A DNA stretch of 64,000 bases, from contig NZ_BONP01000005.1 in assembly GCF_016862775.1 (NCBI RefSeq), positions 140,378 through 204,377 of the forward strand, given 5' to 3'. The stretch comes from Cellulomonas phragmiteti. GTDB lineage: Bacteria; Actinomycetota; Actinomycetes; Actinomycetales; Cellulomonadaceae. Of the stretch, positions 44,388 to 53,205 are shown piece by piece (within the stretch, counting starts at the first letter, position 1; each line of letters begins with the position of its first letter). Below the pieces are notes generated by a model. That model made no database searches. It was given only the letters and a program-made list of their open reading frames with translations, and was not told the origin of the DNA. The translations under genes and the position numbers were made by a program.

Positions 44388-45680
44388 TCACGCGACGGTG
44401 ACGGTGGCCTCGTCCTCGTCGTCGCCGACGACGACCTCGCCCACCGCGCCGCCCGCGGTGACCGCGTAGCGGCCGGGCAGGCCGCTGAGGCGCAGGCGCC
44501 CCTCGTCGTCGGTCGTCGCTGCCGTCGGCGAGAGCCACCACTGCCCACGGATCAGGCCGCGCAGCGCGTCGTACGACGGCTTGGGCGTGCCGTCCGCGTG
44601 GACCAGGCCACCCGGGGCGTTGAGCCACATGCCGTGGTCCGACAGCCCCCAGTAGGTGATGACCTGCACGCGCGGGTCGGCCACCAGCGTGGTGTACAGC
44701 TCGACGGCGTCCTGCGCCTGCCGCTCGAGCCCCTCGGGGGTGCTGGGCCAGTGCTCGACCTGGTGGTCGTTGAGGTCGTCGAGGTGCTTCGGCATGTGCT
44801 CGCCGGACATGAGGGTGATCTCGGTGAAGTGCAGCGGCAGCCCGAAGCGGCCGAACCGCTCGAGGACGTCGAGCGTCTTCTCCTGGCCCCACGTGCCCTG
44901 GTGCATGTGGCTCTGCAGGCCGAGGGCGTCGATGCGGATCCCCGCGGCCAGGCACTCCTCGATGAGGTGCTCGTAGTCGGCCGACATGTCGAAGTCGTTG
45001 AGCAGGAGCGTCGCGGCCGGGTTGGCGGCCCGTGCCTCCTCGAACGCCAGGCGCACCATGCCGACACGGCCCACCGTCTTCGCGATGCGCGTGACGGCGT
45101 TGTCGTCCTTGGTGAACACCGGCATGATCACGACCTCGTTGATCGCGTCCCAGGTGTCGACGAGCCCGGCGAACTCGCCGGCGTCCCGCCGGACGCGGGC
45201 ACGCAGCAGCCGCTCGACCTCGTCGTCCGGCTTCGGCACCAGCCACTGCGGGGCGACGGTGTGCCAGACCAGGGGGTGTCCCTTGACGCGGGCGCCGCGG
45301 TCGACGAAGTGCTCGGCGGCCGCCCGCAGCGCAGCGGTGCGCGGCTCACCCTCGCGGGGCTCGAAGGTGCCCCAGTAGAACGGCAGCGTCGCGGTGTCGA
45401 ACAGGTCGAACCACAGCGCGTCGAGGCGGTCGTGCAGGGCGTCCTCGTCCGCGGTGAACGGCTGCCCGGCGAGCCGGCGTGCCGCACGGTGCACCTCGTC
45501 GAACCCGATGCAGCCGAACCCGAGGCCGTGCTGCGTCTGCTCCACCGTGACGGCGACCCCCGCCAGGGGGTTCCCGTCGCGGTCCACCACCTGCACGGAG
45601 CGGCCGCGGGTGCGGTGCCCGACGTGGGGGTCGGCGACGGCGGGGCTCACGACGGCGGACGGGCTGGGCTGGGCGGTCAT
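44388..45680 (-). CDS. Intracellular GH10 family endo-1,4-beta-xylanase
   Basis: A 430-residue glycoside hydrolase of family 10. Residues 25-55 form a short beta domain (GRSVQVVDRDGNPLAGVAVTVEQ). The barrel has HPLVWHTVAPQWLV (substrate His), VDTWDAINEVV (acid/base Glu in the WDxxNE motif), ALGLQSHMHQG and PLHFTEITL (nucleophile Glu). A C-terminal beta domain of about 50 residues follows (LSGLPGRYAVTAGGAVGEVVVG). There is no signal peptide and no carbohydrate-binding module, so it should act inside the cell on imported xylo-oligosaccharides. ATG 45680 has GAGGAG six bases upstream. Cotranscription with the MFS gene downstream is likely. Confidence 0.92.
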   Translation of the reverse strand: MTAQPSPSAVVSPAVADPHVGHRTRGRSVQVVDRDGNPLAGVAVTVEQTQHGLGFGCIGFDEVHRAARRLAGQPFTADEDALHDRLDALWFDLFDTATLPFYWGTFEPREGEPRTAALRAAAEHFVDRGARVKGHPLVWHTVAPQWLVPKPDDEVERLLRARVRRDAGEFAGLVDTWDAINEVVIMPVFTKDDNAVTRIAKTVGRVGMVRLAFEEARAANPAATLLLNDFDMSADYEHLIEECLAAGIRIDALGLQSHMHQGTWGQEKTLDVLERFGRFGLPLHFTEITLMSGEHMPKHLDDLNDHQVEHWPSTPEGLERQAQDAVELYTTLVADPRVQVITYWGLSDHGMWLNAPGGLVHADGTPKPSYDALRGLIRGQWWLSPTAATTDDEGRLRLSGLPGRYAVTAGGAVGEVVVGDDEDEATVTVA

Positions 45681-45763
45681 ACGGCTCCTCGGGACGTGGG
45701 TCGGCAGGCGGGGCGCCACACCCGCAGGCCGGCGTCCTCGCTCCTGTGCTCAGGCTCTCATCC

Positions 45764-47296
45764 TCAGCCCGGGATGCCGAGCACCCACGTCGCGAGCGTC
45801 GTGACGGTCAGGGTCACGAGCAGCACCGACGCGGCGCTCAGCGGCGCGCCCGCTCGGATCATGTCCGGCACGCGGACGTACCCGGAGGCGTACGCGATCG
45901 CGTTCGGCGGGGTGGCCACCGGCATCATGAACGTGCAGCTCGCCGCGAGAGCGACCGGCAGGGCCAGCAGCACCGGCCCGTAGCCCAGGGCGTCGCCGAC
46001 GGTGCTCATGATCGGGAGCAGCGTCGCAGCGGTCGCCGTGTTGGACATGAACTCGGTCATCGCGACGGCCAGCACGCACACGGCGGCGACCACCAGGACC
46101 GTCGGCATGCCCTCGAGGCCCCGCGCGCGCTCACCGATCCACACCGACAACCCCGACGAGGTGATCTGGGACGCCAGCGCCAGGCCCCCGCCGAAGAGCA
46201 GCAGGATCCCCCACGGCAGCTCGCCCGTGTCCGACCAGTCCAGCAGGCGGCCCCCGCACGGTGCGCCCGACGGCAGCAGGAACAGCAGCAGGGCGACCGT
46301 CACGGCCACCACCTCGTCGGTCACCGGCGTCCCGCGCCACACGAGCGGCAGCGCGATCCAGGAGACGGCCGCGAGCGCGAACACGGCGACGACGCGGCGC
46401 TGCGGGGGGCCCATGGGCCCGAGCCGGTCGAGCTCGGCGCGGACCACGGAGTCGTCGTCGCACAGCGGTGCGGGGTCGAACCGGAACACCAGACGGGTGA
46501 GCACGAGCCACGCCAGCAGCAGGAACACGACCGACAGCGGCAGCCCCAGGGCCATCCACTGCCCGAACCCGATCTCGATCCCGTAGGTCCCCGAGAGGTG
46601 GCCGACGAGCAGCGCGTTGGGTGGGCTGGCGATGATCGTGCCGAAGGACCCGATGGTCGCCGCGTACGCGATGCCGAGCATGAGGGCGGCCGAGAGCCGG
46701 CCGTCGACGCCCCCGCGCTCGCGTCCCAGCAGCGCGAGCACCGAGATGCCGATCGGCAGCATCATCACGGCCGTCGCCGTGTTGGACACCCACATGCTCA
46801 GCAGCGCCGTGGCGACCATCATCCCGAGCACGAGCCGCCGTGGGGCGGTCCCCACGAGGCGGACGACGCCCAGCGCGATGCGCAGGTGCACGTCCCAGCG
46901 CTGCAGCGCGATGGCGAGCACGAAGCCGCCGAGGAACAGGAAGATCACCTTGTTGGCGTACGGCGCGGCGACGTCCGCGACGGGCGCGACGCCGCTGACC
47001 GGCAGCACGACGAGCGGCAGCAGCGCCGTCACCGGCAGGGGCAGCGCCTCGGTCATCCACCACACGCCCATGAGGACGAGCGTCGCGGCGGTCAGCGCGC
47101 CCGCGGTCGCCGGTGCGCCGGCGGCCTCCGGAGGCATGTCGGGCACCCACCAGGCCACCAGCGCGGCCAGGACGGGACCGAGCACCAGGCCGACCGTGGG
47201 CCGGCTCGGCAGGCGGCGCTCGGCACGCGGGACGCCGCTCCCCCGTCCTCGGCGAGCACGTGGGTGCGTGGGCGCGGGTGCAGCGGCGGTGCTGAT
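45764..47296 (-). CDS. SLC13/DASS family anion transporter with an apparent ATC start
   Basis: A 510-residue carrier for di- or tricarboxylates or sulfate, coupled to Na+ in most members. Both DASS signatures are present: MWVSNTATAVMMLPIGISV and EFMSNTATAATLLPIMSTV (the SNT motifs that bind substrate and Na+), with ATIGSFGTIIASPPNALLVG and FMMPVATPPNAIAYASG, the paired re-entrant regions. About eleven helices are visible. The only in-frame standard start is GTG 47185, inside the first helix and without a Shine-Dalgarno; ATC at 47296 (ISTAAAPAPTHP) is seven bases after GAGGGGG and restores the normal N-terminus. I therefore place the start at ATC, as an inference. Confidence 0.85.
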   Translation of the reverse strand: MSTAAAPAPTHPRARRGRGSGVPRAERRLPSRPTVGLVLGPVLAALVAWWVPDMPPEAAGAPATAGALTAATLVLMGVWWMTEALPLPVTALLPLVVLPVSGVAPVADVAAPYANKVIFLFLGGFVLAIALQRWDVHLRIALGVVRLVGTAPRRLVLGMMVATALLSMWVSNTATAVMMLPIGISVLALLGRERGGVDGRLSAALMLGIAYAATIGSFGTIIASPPNALLVGHLSGTYGIEIGFGQWMALGLPLSVVFLLLAWLVLTRLVFRFDPAPLCDDDSVVRAELDRLGPMGPPQRRVVAVFALAAVSWIALPLVWRGTPVTDEVVAVTVALLLFLLPSGAPCGGRLLDWSDTGELPWGILLLFGGGLALASQITSSGLSVWIGERARGLEGMPTVLVVAAVCVLAVAMTEFMSNTATAATLLPIMSTVGDALGYGPVLLALPVALAASCTFMMPVATPPNAIAYASGYVRVPDMIRAGAPLSAASVLLVTLTVTTLATWVLGIPG

Positions 47297-47429
47297 GGGT
47301 CGACCCCCTCGTCGCGTGGGCGGGCGTGTCGTCCCCCTCGACGCTAGGTCCCGGCGCCGTCGCGCACCTGGGACCTTCGGTCGCCACCGCGACGGCGACG
47401 CGCGGTGCCGTGCCGACCGGACCGCGGGG

Positions 47430-49418
47430 TCAGTCGACCGGGTCCGCCGCTGCGGCGAACTGGCTCTCGTACAGCCGCGCGTAGGCACCGCCGGCCGCGA
47501 CGAGCCCGTCGTGGGTGCCCTTCTCGACGATCTGCCCGTGCTCCATGACGAGGATGACGTCCGCGTCGCGGATCGTCGACAGCCGGTGGGCGATGACGAA
47601 GGACGTGCGTCCGGCACGCAGCGCGTTCATCGCGTGCTGCACGAGCACCTCCGTGCGCGTGTCCACGGACGACGTCGCCTCGTCGAGGATGAGGATCGCC
47701 GGGTCGGCGAGGAACGCGCGCGCGATGGTGAGCAGCTGCTTCTCACCCGCGGACACCGCGGCACCCTCGTCGTCGAGCACCGTGTCGTAGCCGTCGGGCA
47801 GGGTCCGCACGAAGCGGTCGACGTGGGTCGCGACCGCCGCCTCGACGATCTGCTCGTGCGTCGCGTCGTCGACGCCGTACGCGATGTTCTCGGCGATCGT
47901 CCCCTGGTACAGCCACGTGTCCTGCAGCACCATGCCCATCTGGGACCGCAGCGCGTCACGGGTGAGGGCGCGCGTGTCGACACCGTCGAGGGTGATGCGC
48001 CCGGCGTCGACCTCGTAGAAGCGCATGAGGAGGTTGACGAGGGTGGTCTTGCCCGCGCCGGTGGGCCCGACGATCGCCACCGTCTGCCCCGGCTCGGCGA
48101 CGACCGACAGGTGGTCGATGAGCGGCGTCTGCGGCTCGTAGCGGAACGAGACGTCCTCGAAGGCGACGAGGCCGCGCACCCGCGCCGGCAGCACGGCCGG
48201 CTCGGCGGGGTCCGGGGACTGCTCGGCCACGTCCAGCAGCTCGAAGACGCGCTCGGCCGACGCGACACCCGACTGCAGGAGGTTCGCCATCGACGCGATC
48301 TGCGTGATCGGCTGCGTGAACTGGCGCGAGTACTGGATGAACGCCTGCACGTCACCGAGCGTCATCGTGCCGGACGCGACCCGCAGCCCGCCGACGACGG
48401 CGACCACCAGGTAGTTGAGGTTGGCGACGAAGCCGAGGGCCGGCTGGATGATCCCCGAGATGAACTGCGCCTTGAAGGCCGAGTCGAACAGCCGCTCGTT
48501 GCGCTCCGCGAACGTCGCCGCGGCCTCCTCCTGCCGGCCGAAGACCGTGACGAGCGCGTGCCCGGTGAACATCTCCTCGATGTGCGCGTTGAGCTTGCCG
48601 GTCCACGCCCACTGCTCGACGAACTGCGGCTGCGAGCGCTTGGCGATGGCCGCCGCGATGACGACCGACAGCGGCACGGTGACGAGGGCGACGAGAGCCA
48701 GCAGCGGCGAGATCCAGAACATCATCGCCAGGACGCCGACGACGGTCAGCACCGACGTGACCAGCTGCGACAGCGTCTGCTGCACGGTCTGGGCGACGTT
48801 GTCGATGTCGTTGGTGACGCGCGAGAGGAGCTCGCCACGCGGCTGCTGGTCGAAGTACGACAGCGGGACGCGCCCCAGCTTCTCCTCGACCTGCGACCGC
48901 ATGCGCCGGACCGTGTTCTGCACCGCGCGCGCGGTCAGGCGGCCCTGCAGCCACCCGAGCACGAACGCCGCGACGTAGACGACGAGCACGACGAGCAGGA
49001 TCGAGCCGAGCCGCGGGAAGTCGACACCGGACCCGACGGTGAGGTCCGCCATGCCCCCGACCAGGTCGGCGAGCTGGTCCTGACCGGCCGCGCGCAGCGC
49101 GTCGACGGCCTGCGCCTGCGTCGCGCCCGCGGGCGCGACCTGGTCGAGCTGACGCGACACGACGCCCTCGAACAGGACGTCGGTGGCGGTGCCGAGCAGC
49201 TTGGGGCCGGCGACCGCCGCCGCGACGGACAGCGCGCCGAGCACCAGGACGGCGACGAGCCGGGCGCGCTCGGGGCGCAGCACGGTGAGCAGCCGACGCA
49301 GGGACCCGCGGAAGTCCATCGACTTCTGCCCGGGCATGCCCAGTCCCATGCCCATCGGGCCGCCGCGGGGCGTCCCCGGAGGCGGCCCCGGTCGGGCCTC
49401 CCTGGTCGTGGCGCTCAC
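47430..49418 (-). CDS. ABC exporter half-transporter, consensus-site subunit
   Basis: A 662-residue MdlB/LmrA-type half exporter: six transmembrane helices (about residues 50-350) fused to an ATPase domain. Walker A is AIVGPTGAGKTTLVNLL, Q-loop VLQDTWLYQGTI, Walker B AILILDEATSSVD (catalytic Glu present), H-loop FVIAHRLST. The signature is AVSAGEKQLLTI, replacing LSGGQ, so this subunit contributes the weak signature to one site. The start (GTG 49418) overlaps the stop of the partner gene (49415), and the two form a heterodimer. The N-terminus (about 40 residues) is Pro/Gly/Met-rich. Export substrate, lipid or drug, is not known. Confidence 0.92.
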   Translation of the reverse strand: MSATTREARPGPPPGTPRGGPMGMGLGMPGQKSMDFRGSLRRLLTVLRPERARLVAVLVLGALSVAAAVAGPKLLGTATDVLFEGVVSRQLDQVAPAGATQAQAVDALRAAGQDQLADLVGGMADLTVGSGVDFPRLGSILLVVLVVYVAAFVLGWLQGRLTARAVQNTVRRMRSQVEEKLGRVPLSYFDQQPRGELLSRVTNDIDNVAQTVQQTLSQLVTSVLTVVGVLAMMFWISPLLALVALVTVPLSVVIAAAIAKRSQPQFVEQWAWTGKLNAHIEEMFTGHALVTVFGRQEEAAATFAERNERLFDSAFKAQFISGIIQPALGFVANLNYLVVAVVGGLRVASGTMTLGDVQAFIQYSRQFTQPITQIASMANLLQSGVASAERVFELLDVAEQSPDPAEPAVLPARVRGLVAFEDVSFRYEPQTPLIDHLSVVAEPGQTVAIVGPTGAGKTTLVNLLMRFYEVDAGRITLDGVDTRALTRDALRSQMGMVLQDTWLYQGTIAENIAYGVDDATHEQIVEAAVATHVDRFVRTLPDGYDTVLDDEGAAVSAGEKQLLTIARAFLADPAILILDEATSSVDTRTEVLVQHAMNALRAGRTSFVIAHRLSTIRDADVILVMEHGQIVEKGTHDGLVAAGGAYARLYESQFAAAADPVD

Positions 49419-51160
49419 GCCGCCTCCTGCGCGCTCAGCTGCGAGTACACGATCTCCTGGTACGTCGGGTTCGTCGCCAGGAGCTCGTCGTGGGTGCCGT
49501 CGCCCACGACGCGTCCCTCGTCGAGGACGAGGATGCGGTCGGCGTGCCGGATGGTCGCCACGCGCTGGGCGACCACGAGCACGGTGGCCGTGCGCGTCTC
49601 GGGGACCAGGGCGGCGCGCAGGGCGGCGTCGGTGGCGTAGTCGAGGGCCGAGAACGAGTCGTCGAACAGGTAGATGCTGGGACGTCGCACGAGGGCCCGC
49701 GCGATCGCGAGCCGCTGGCGCTGCCCCCCGGACAGGTTGGTCCCGCCCTGGGCCACCGGCGCGTCCAGCTGCTCGGTCAGCGCATCGACGAAGTCACGTG
49801 CCTGTGCCACCTCGAGCGCGTGCCACAGCTCGTCGTCGGTCGCGTCCGGCTTGCCGAACTGCAGGTTGCTGCGCACGGTCCCGGTGAACAGGTAGGGCCG
49901 CTGCGGCACGAGTCCGATCCTGCCCCCGAGCGCCGCCGGGTCGACGTCGCGGACGTCCACGCCGTCGATGAGGACCCTCCCGCCCGTGACGTCGTACAGG
50001 CGCGGGACGAGGTGCAGCAGGGTCGTCTTGCCGGAACCGGTCGAGCCGATCACCGCGGTCGTGCGCCCGGGCTCGGCGACGAACGACACGTCCCGCAGCA
50101 CCGGCTGCTCGGCACCCGGGTACCGGAACTCGACGTCCCGCAGCTCGAGCAGGCCCGGTCGCGCGTCGGGGCCCGTCGGGAACGCGACCGGCCGCTCCGG
50201 CGGCACGACCGTCGTCGAGGTGTCCAGCACCTCACCGATCCGGTCCGCCGACACCATCGCCCGGGGCACCATCACGACCATCATCGAGCTCATCATCACG
50301 GCCATGAGGACGAACATGATGTAGCTGAGGAACGCGATGAGCGAGCCGATCTGCATCTCGCCGGCGTCGACCCTGGCCGCACCGAACCAGACCACCGACA
50401 CGCTCGAGACGTTCATGACGAGCATGACCACGGGGAACAGCAGCGCCATGAGGAGGCCGGCGCGCAGGGACGCCGTGTACAGGTGGTCGTTGGCGACCTC
50501 GAACCGCACCTGCTCCTGCCGCTCCCGCACGAACGCGCGGATCACGCGCACGCCGGCCAGCTGCTCGCGCATGACCCGGTTGATGGCGTCGATGCGCTGC
50601 TGCATCTGCCGGAACCACGGCACCATGCGCGAGACGATCAGCCCGATCAGCACCGCCAGGACGGGCACGATGACGAGCAGCAGGCCGGACAGCGGGACGT
50701 CCTCACGCAAGGACATCACCACGCCACCGACGAGCATGAGCGGCGCCATGACGAGGAACACGAAGGTCATGAACACGACCATCTGCACCTGCTGGACGTC
50801 GTTCGTCGTCCGGGTGATCAGCGTCGGCGCCCCGAACCTGCCCATCTCCTGCTGGGAGTAGGACTGCACCTGGGCGAAGAGCCGCGCCCGCACGTCCCGC
50901 CCGAACGCCATCGCGGCACGCGCACCGAACCACACGGCGGCCACCGACGCCGCGACCTGGACCAGGCTGACGGCCAGCATGACGCCACCGAGCCGCCAGA
51001 TCGTCGCGGTGTCACCCTGCGCGACCCCGTCGTCGATGATCTCGGCGTTGAGGCTGGGCAGCCACAGCGTCGCGAGCACCTGCACGAGCTGCAGCACCAG
51101 CACGGCGGCGACCGCCGCGCGGTAGGGGCGCAGGTGCTCCCGGAGCAGACGCACGAGCAT
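49415..51160 (-). CDS. ABC exporter half-transporter, degenerate-site subunit
   Basis: A 581-residue half exporter with six transmembrane helices (about 15-310) and an ATPase domain. Walker A is AVIGSTGSGKTTLLHLV, signature NLSGGQRQRLAIARAL (normal), Walker B SIYLFDDSFSALD, with Asp in the position of the catalytic Glu, and the H-loop His is replaced (VLVVAQRVAT). Together with the SAGEK signature of the partner this makes one degenerate and one consensus ATP site, the pattern of TM287/288- and BmrCD-like heterodimeric exporters. ATG 51160 is the first gene of the pair. Confidence 0.92.
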   Translation of the reverse strand: MLVRLLREHLRPYRAAVAAVLVLQLVQVLATLWLPSLNAEIIDDGVAQGDTATIWRLGGVMLAVSLVQVAASVAAVWFGARAAMAFGRDVRARLFAQVQSYSQQEMGRFGAPTLITRTTNDVQQVQMVVFMTFVFLVMAPLMLVGGVVMSLREDVPLSGLLLVIVPVLAVLIGLIVSRMVPWFRQMQQRIDAINRVMREQLAGVRVIRAFVRERQEQVRFEVANDHLYTASLRAGLLMALLFPVVMLVMNVSSVSVVWFGAARVDAGEMQIGSLIAFLSYIMFVLMAVMMSSMMVVMVPRAMVSADRIGEVLDTSTTVVPPERPVAFPTGPDARPGLLELRDVEFRYPGAEQPVLRDVSFVAEPGRTTAVIGSTGSGKTTLLHLVPRLYDVTGGRVLIDGVDVRDVDPAALGGRIGLVPQRPYLFTGTVRSNLQFGKPDATDDELWHALEVAQARDFVDALTEQLDAPVAQGGTNLSGGQRQRLAIARALVRRPSIYLFDDSFSALDYATDAALRAALVPETRTATVLVVAQRVATIRHADRILVLDEGRVVGDGTHDELLATNPTYQEIVYSQLSAQEAA

Positions 51161-51338
51161 CGATCAGAGCCCTTCGGTCGGGGCTGCCGGCGGACGGGCA
51201 CGGCCGGCTCTCGGACGAGCCCGGGAGCAGGTACACGATGCCGCGCCGACCGCCCCGGTGCACCACGATTCCGCGCAGGGCGGACAGCACGACGCCGGCA
51301 CCCCGCGGACGGGGTGCCGGCGTCGTGGACGCGAGGCG

Positions 51339-52556
51339 TCAGGGGGACGGCTGCACCGGCGGACGCGGCTCGTCCGTCGGCGGGACGTCCTGCACCGGCT
51401 CGGGCCGCGGGGCCGCCGGGGACCCGAACACCGGCTGCTGCGGAGACGCCGGTCCGGTTCCCGGCCGCTGCCCCCGCTCGGCCGACGGGTCGAACGGCAC
51501 ACCGGACAGCGTGCCGGCGCTGGTGGCGTCCGCCGTCGCGGCCGCGGACTCGCGACGCGCCTCGGCCAGTGCCTCGCTGGGGTCGGTCAGCGACACGGGG
51601 GGCAGCTCGCCCTCCGCGATCGGGGAGCTCCCGGCGGGTCGGGTCGGGTAGTCCCCACCCTCGCCGTCGCCCTGGAAGCCCTTCGAGAGCCAGCCCAGCG
51701 CGCCGCTGAGCTCGGCCGGGAGGAACCACATCTTGTTCGACGGGCTCGACGCGATCTTGGGCAGCGTCTGCAGGTACTGGTACGCGAGCAGCTTCGGGTC
51801 CGCGTCGCCACGGTGGACGGCGTCGAACACCTGCAGGATCGCGCGCGCCTCACCCTCGGCCCGCAGGATCGCCGACTGGGCCTCACCCTCGGCCCGCAGG
51901 ATCGCCGACTGCTTCTCACCCTCGGCGGTGAGGATCGCCGACTGCTTGACGCCCTCGGCCGTGAGGATCGCGGCACGACGGTCACGCTCGGCGCGCATCT
52001 GCTGCTCCATCGAGCCCTGCACGGAGGCCGGCGGGTCGATGGCCTTGAGCTCGACGCGGTTGACGCGGATGCCCCACTTGCCGGTCGCCTCGTCGAGCAC
52101 GCCGCGCAGCTGGCCGTTGATCTGGTCACGGCTGGTGAGCGTCTGCTCCAGGTCCATCGACCCGATGACGTTACGCAGCGTGGTCACGGTGAGCTGCTCG
52201 ATGCCCGTGATGTAGTTCGCGATCTCGTACACGGCGTCCTTGGGAGACGTCACCTGGAAGTAGATGACCGTGTCGATGCTCACGACGAGGTTGTCGGAGG
52301 TGATCACCGGCTGGGGCGGGAACGAGACGACCTGCTCGCGCAGGTCGACGCTCGCACGCACACGGTCCACGAACGGGATCAGCAGGTGCAGGCCGGCGTC
52401 CAGGGTCTTGTTGTACCGTCCGAGCCGCTCGACGATGATCGCCACCGCCTGCGGCACGATCCGCACCGCGCGCACGAGGGCGACGACGACGAAGATCAGG
52501 ACGAGGACGAGGACGAGGATCAGCGCGATCTGGCCGGCACCGGGGCCGTCGTTCAT
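51339..52556 (-). CDS. SPFH/band 7 (stomatin-like, HflK/C-type) membrane protein
   Basis: A 405-residue protein with one N-terminal transmembrane helix (QIALILVLVLVLIFVVVALVRA, residues 9-30), the SPFH domain (about 31-190; VPQAVAIIVERLGRYNKTLDAGLHLLIPFVDRVRASVDLREQVVSFPPQPVITSDNLVV) and a coiled-coil of four 11-residue repeats (193-236). A Pro/Ser-rich C-terminal tail of about 110 residues follows. Such proteins form large cages or rafts at the membrane and modulate proteases. The NfeD-like gene lies 82 bases upstream on the same strand, the usual partner. ATG 52556 has GGAGG five bases before it. Confidence 0.92.
   Translation of the reverse strand: MNDGPGAGQIALILVLVLVLIFVVVALVRAVRIVPQAVAIIVERLGRYNKTLDAGLHLLIPFVDRVRASVDLREQVVSFPPQPVITSDNLVVSIDTVIYFQVTSPKDAVYEIANYITGIEQLTVTTLRNVIGSMDLEQTLTSRDQINGQLRGVLDEATGKWGIRVNRVELKAIDPPASVQGSMEQQMRAERDRRAAILTAEGVKQSAILTAEGEKQSAILRAEGEAQSAILRAEGEARAILQVFDAVHRGDADPKLLAYQYLQTLPKIASSPSNKMWFLPAELSGALGWLSKGFQGDGEGGDYPTRPAGSSPIAEGELPPVSLTDPSEALAEARRESAAATADATSAGTLSGVPFDPSAERGQRPGTGPASPQQPVFGSPAAPRPEPVQDVPPTDEPRPPVQPSP
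51849..51980. repeat. Four 33-bp repeats inside the SPFH gene
   Basis: Encodes four consecutive 11-residue units: RRAAILTAEGV, KQSAILTAEGE, KQSAILRAEGE, AQSAILRAEGE. The DNA copies are nearly identical (GGATCGCCGACTG recurs at each), so the copy number could vary by recombination or slippage. Confidence 0.9.
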
Positions 52557-52638
52557 GGGACCTCCGCAGGTTCTGCCGCCCGTACCGGGGCGGCGGCGGT
52601 GACCCGGGACCCCGGGTCGGTGTTCTCGGTCGGCGCCG

Positions 52639-53112
52639 TCAGGCGGGCGCGACGCCGGGTGCTGCGGTGTCGCCCGTGGCGGTGGCCGCCGCCGGGCTGA
52701 CGACCGCGGTGGCACCGTCGATCTTCGTCACCGTGACCGCGGTACCCGGTGGCAGAGCACCACCGTCCGCGGTCCGTGCCGTCCACACCTCGCCGACCAG
52801 CTTGACCCTGCCGGTCGTGCCGTCGACCGTGGACACGACGACGGCGGGGCGTCCGACGAGCGCCGCGGCGTTCGTCTCCGGCAGGTCGACACGTCCCTTG
52901 AGGTGGCGCAGCAGCCACGGGCGCAGCGTCACGAGCAGGATCGTGGAGGTCAGCGCGGCCACGACGATCTGCACGGCCAGGGGCGCACCGAGCGCGTACG
53001 CCAGCGCACCGGCCAGCGCGCCGCCGGCGAACATCACGAGCACGAGGTCGAGCGACAGCATCTCGAGGATCCCGAGCGTCAGCGCTCCCCCGACCCACCA
53101 GAGCCATCCCAT
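52639..53112 (-). CDS. NfeD-like membrane protein
   Basis: A 157-residue protein with three or four hydrophobic segments (WLWWVGGALTLGILEMLSLDLVLVMFAGGALAGALAYALG and VQIVVAALTSTILLVTL) followed by a soluble OB fold (ALVGRPAVVVSTVDGTTGRVKLVGEVWTARTADGGALPPGTAVTVTKIDGATAVV), the NfeD C-terminal domain. ATG 53112 is seven bases after GGAGGT; a GTG three codons upstream is less likely. It precedes the SPFH gene and the two products are expected to work together at the membrane, in quality control or raft-like assembly. Confidence 0.9.
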   Translation of the reverse strand: MGWLWWVGGALTLGILEMLSLDLVLVMFAGGALAGALAYALGAPLAVQIVVAALTSTILLVTLRPWLLRHLKGRVDLPETNAAALVGRPAVVVSTVDGTTGRVKLVGEVWTARTADGGALPPGTAVTVTKIDGATAVVSPAAATATGDTAAPGVAPA

Positions 53113-53205
53113 GCTCGCCACCTCCGCTGGTCGCCGTCGTCCGTGGACCGATCCTATGTGATCGCTTTGCGATCCCGTGGCCGGTACGTCACGGTACAGC
53201 CAGGA

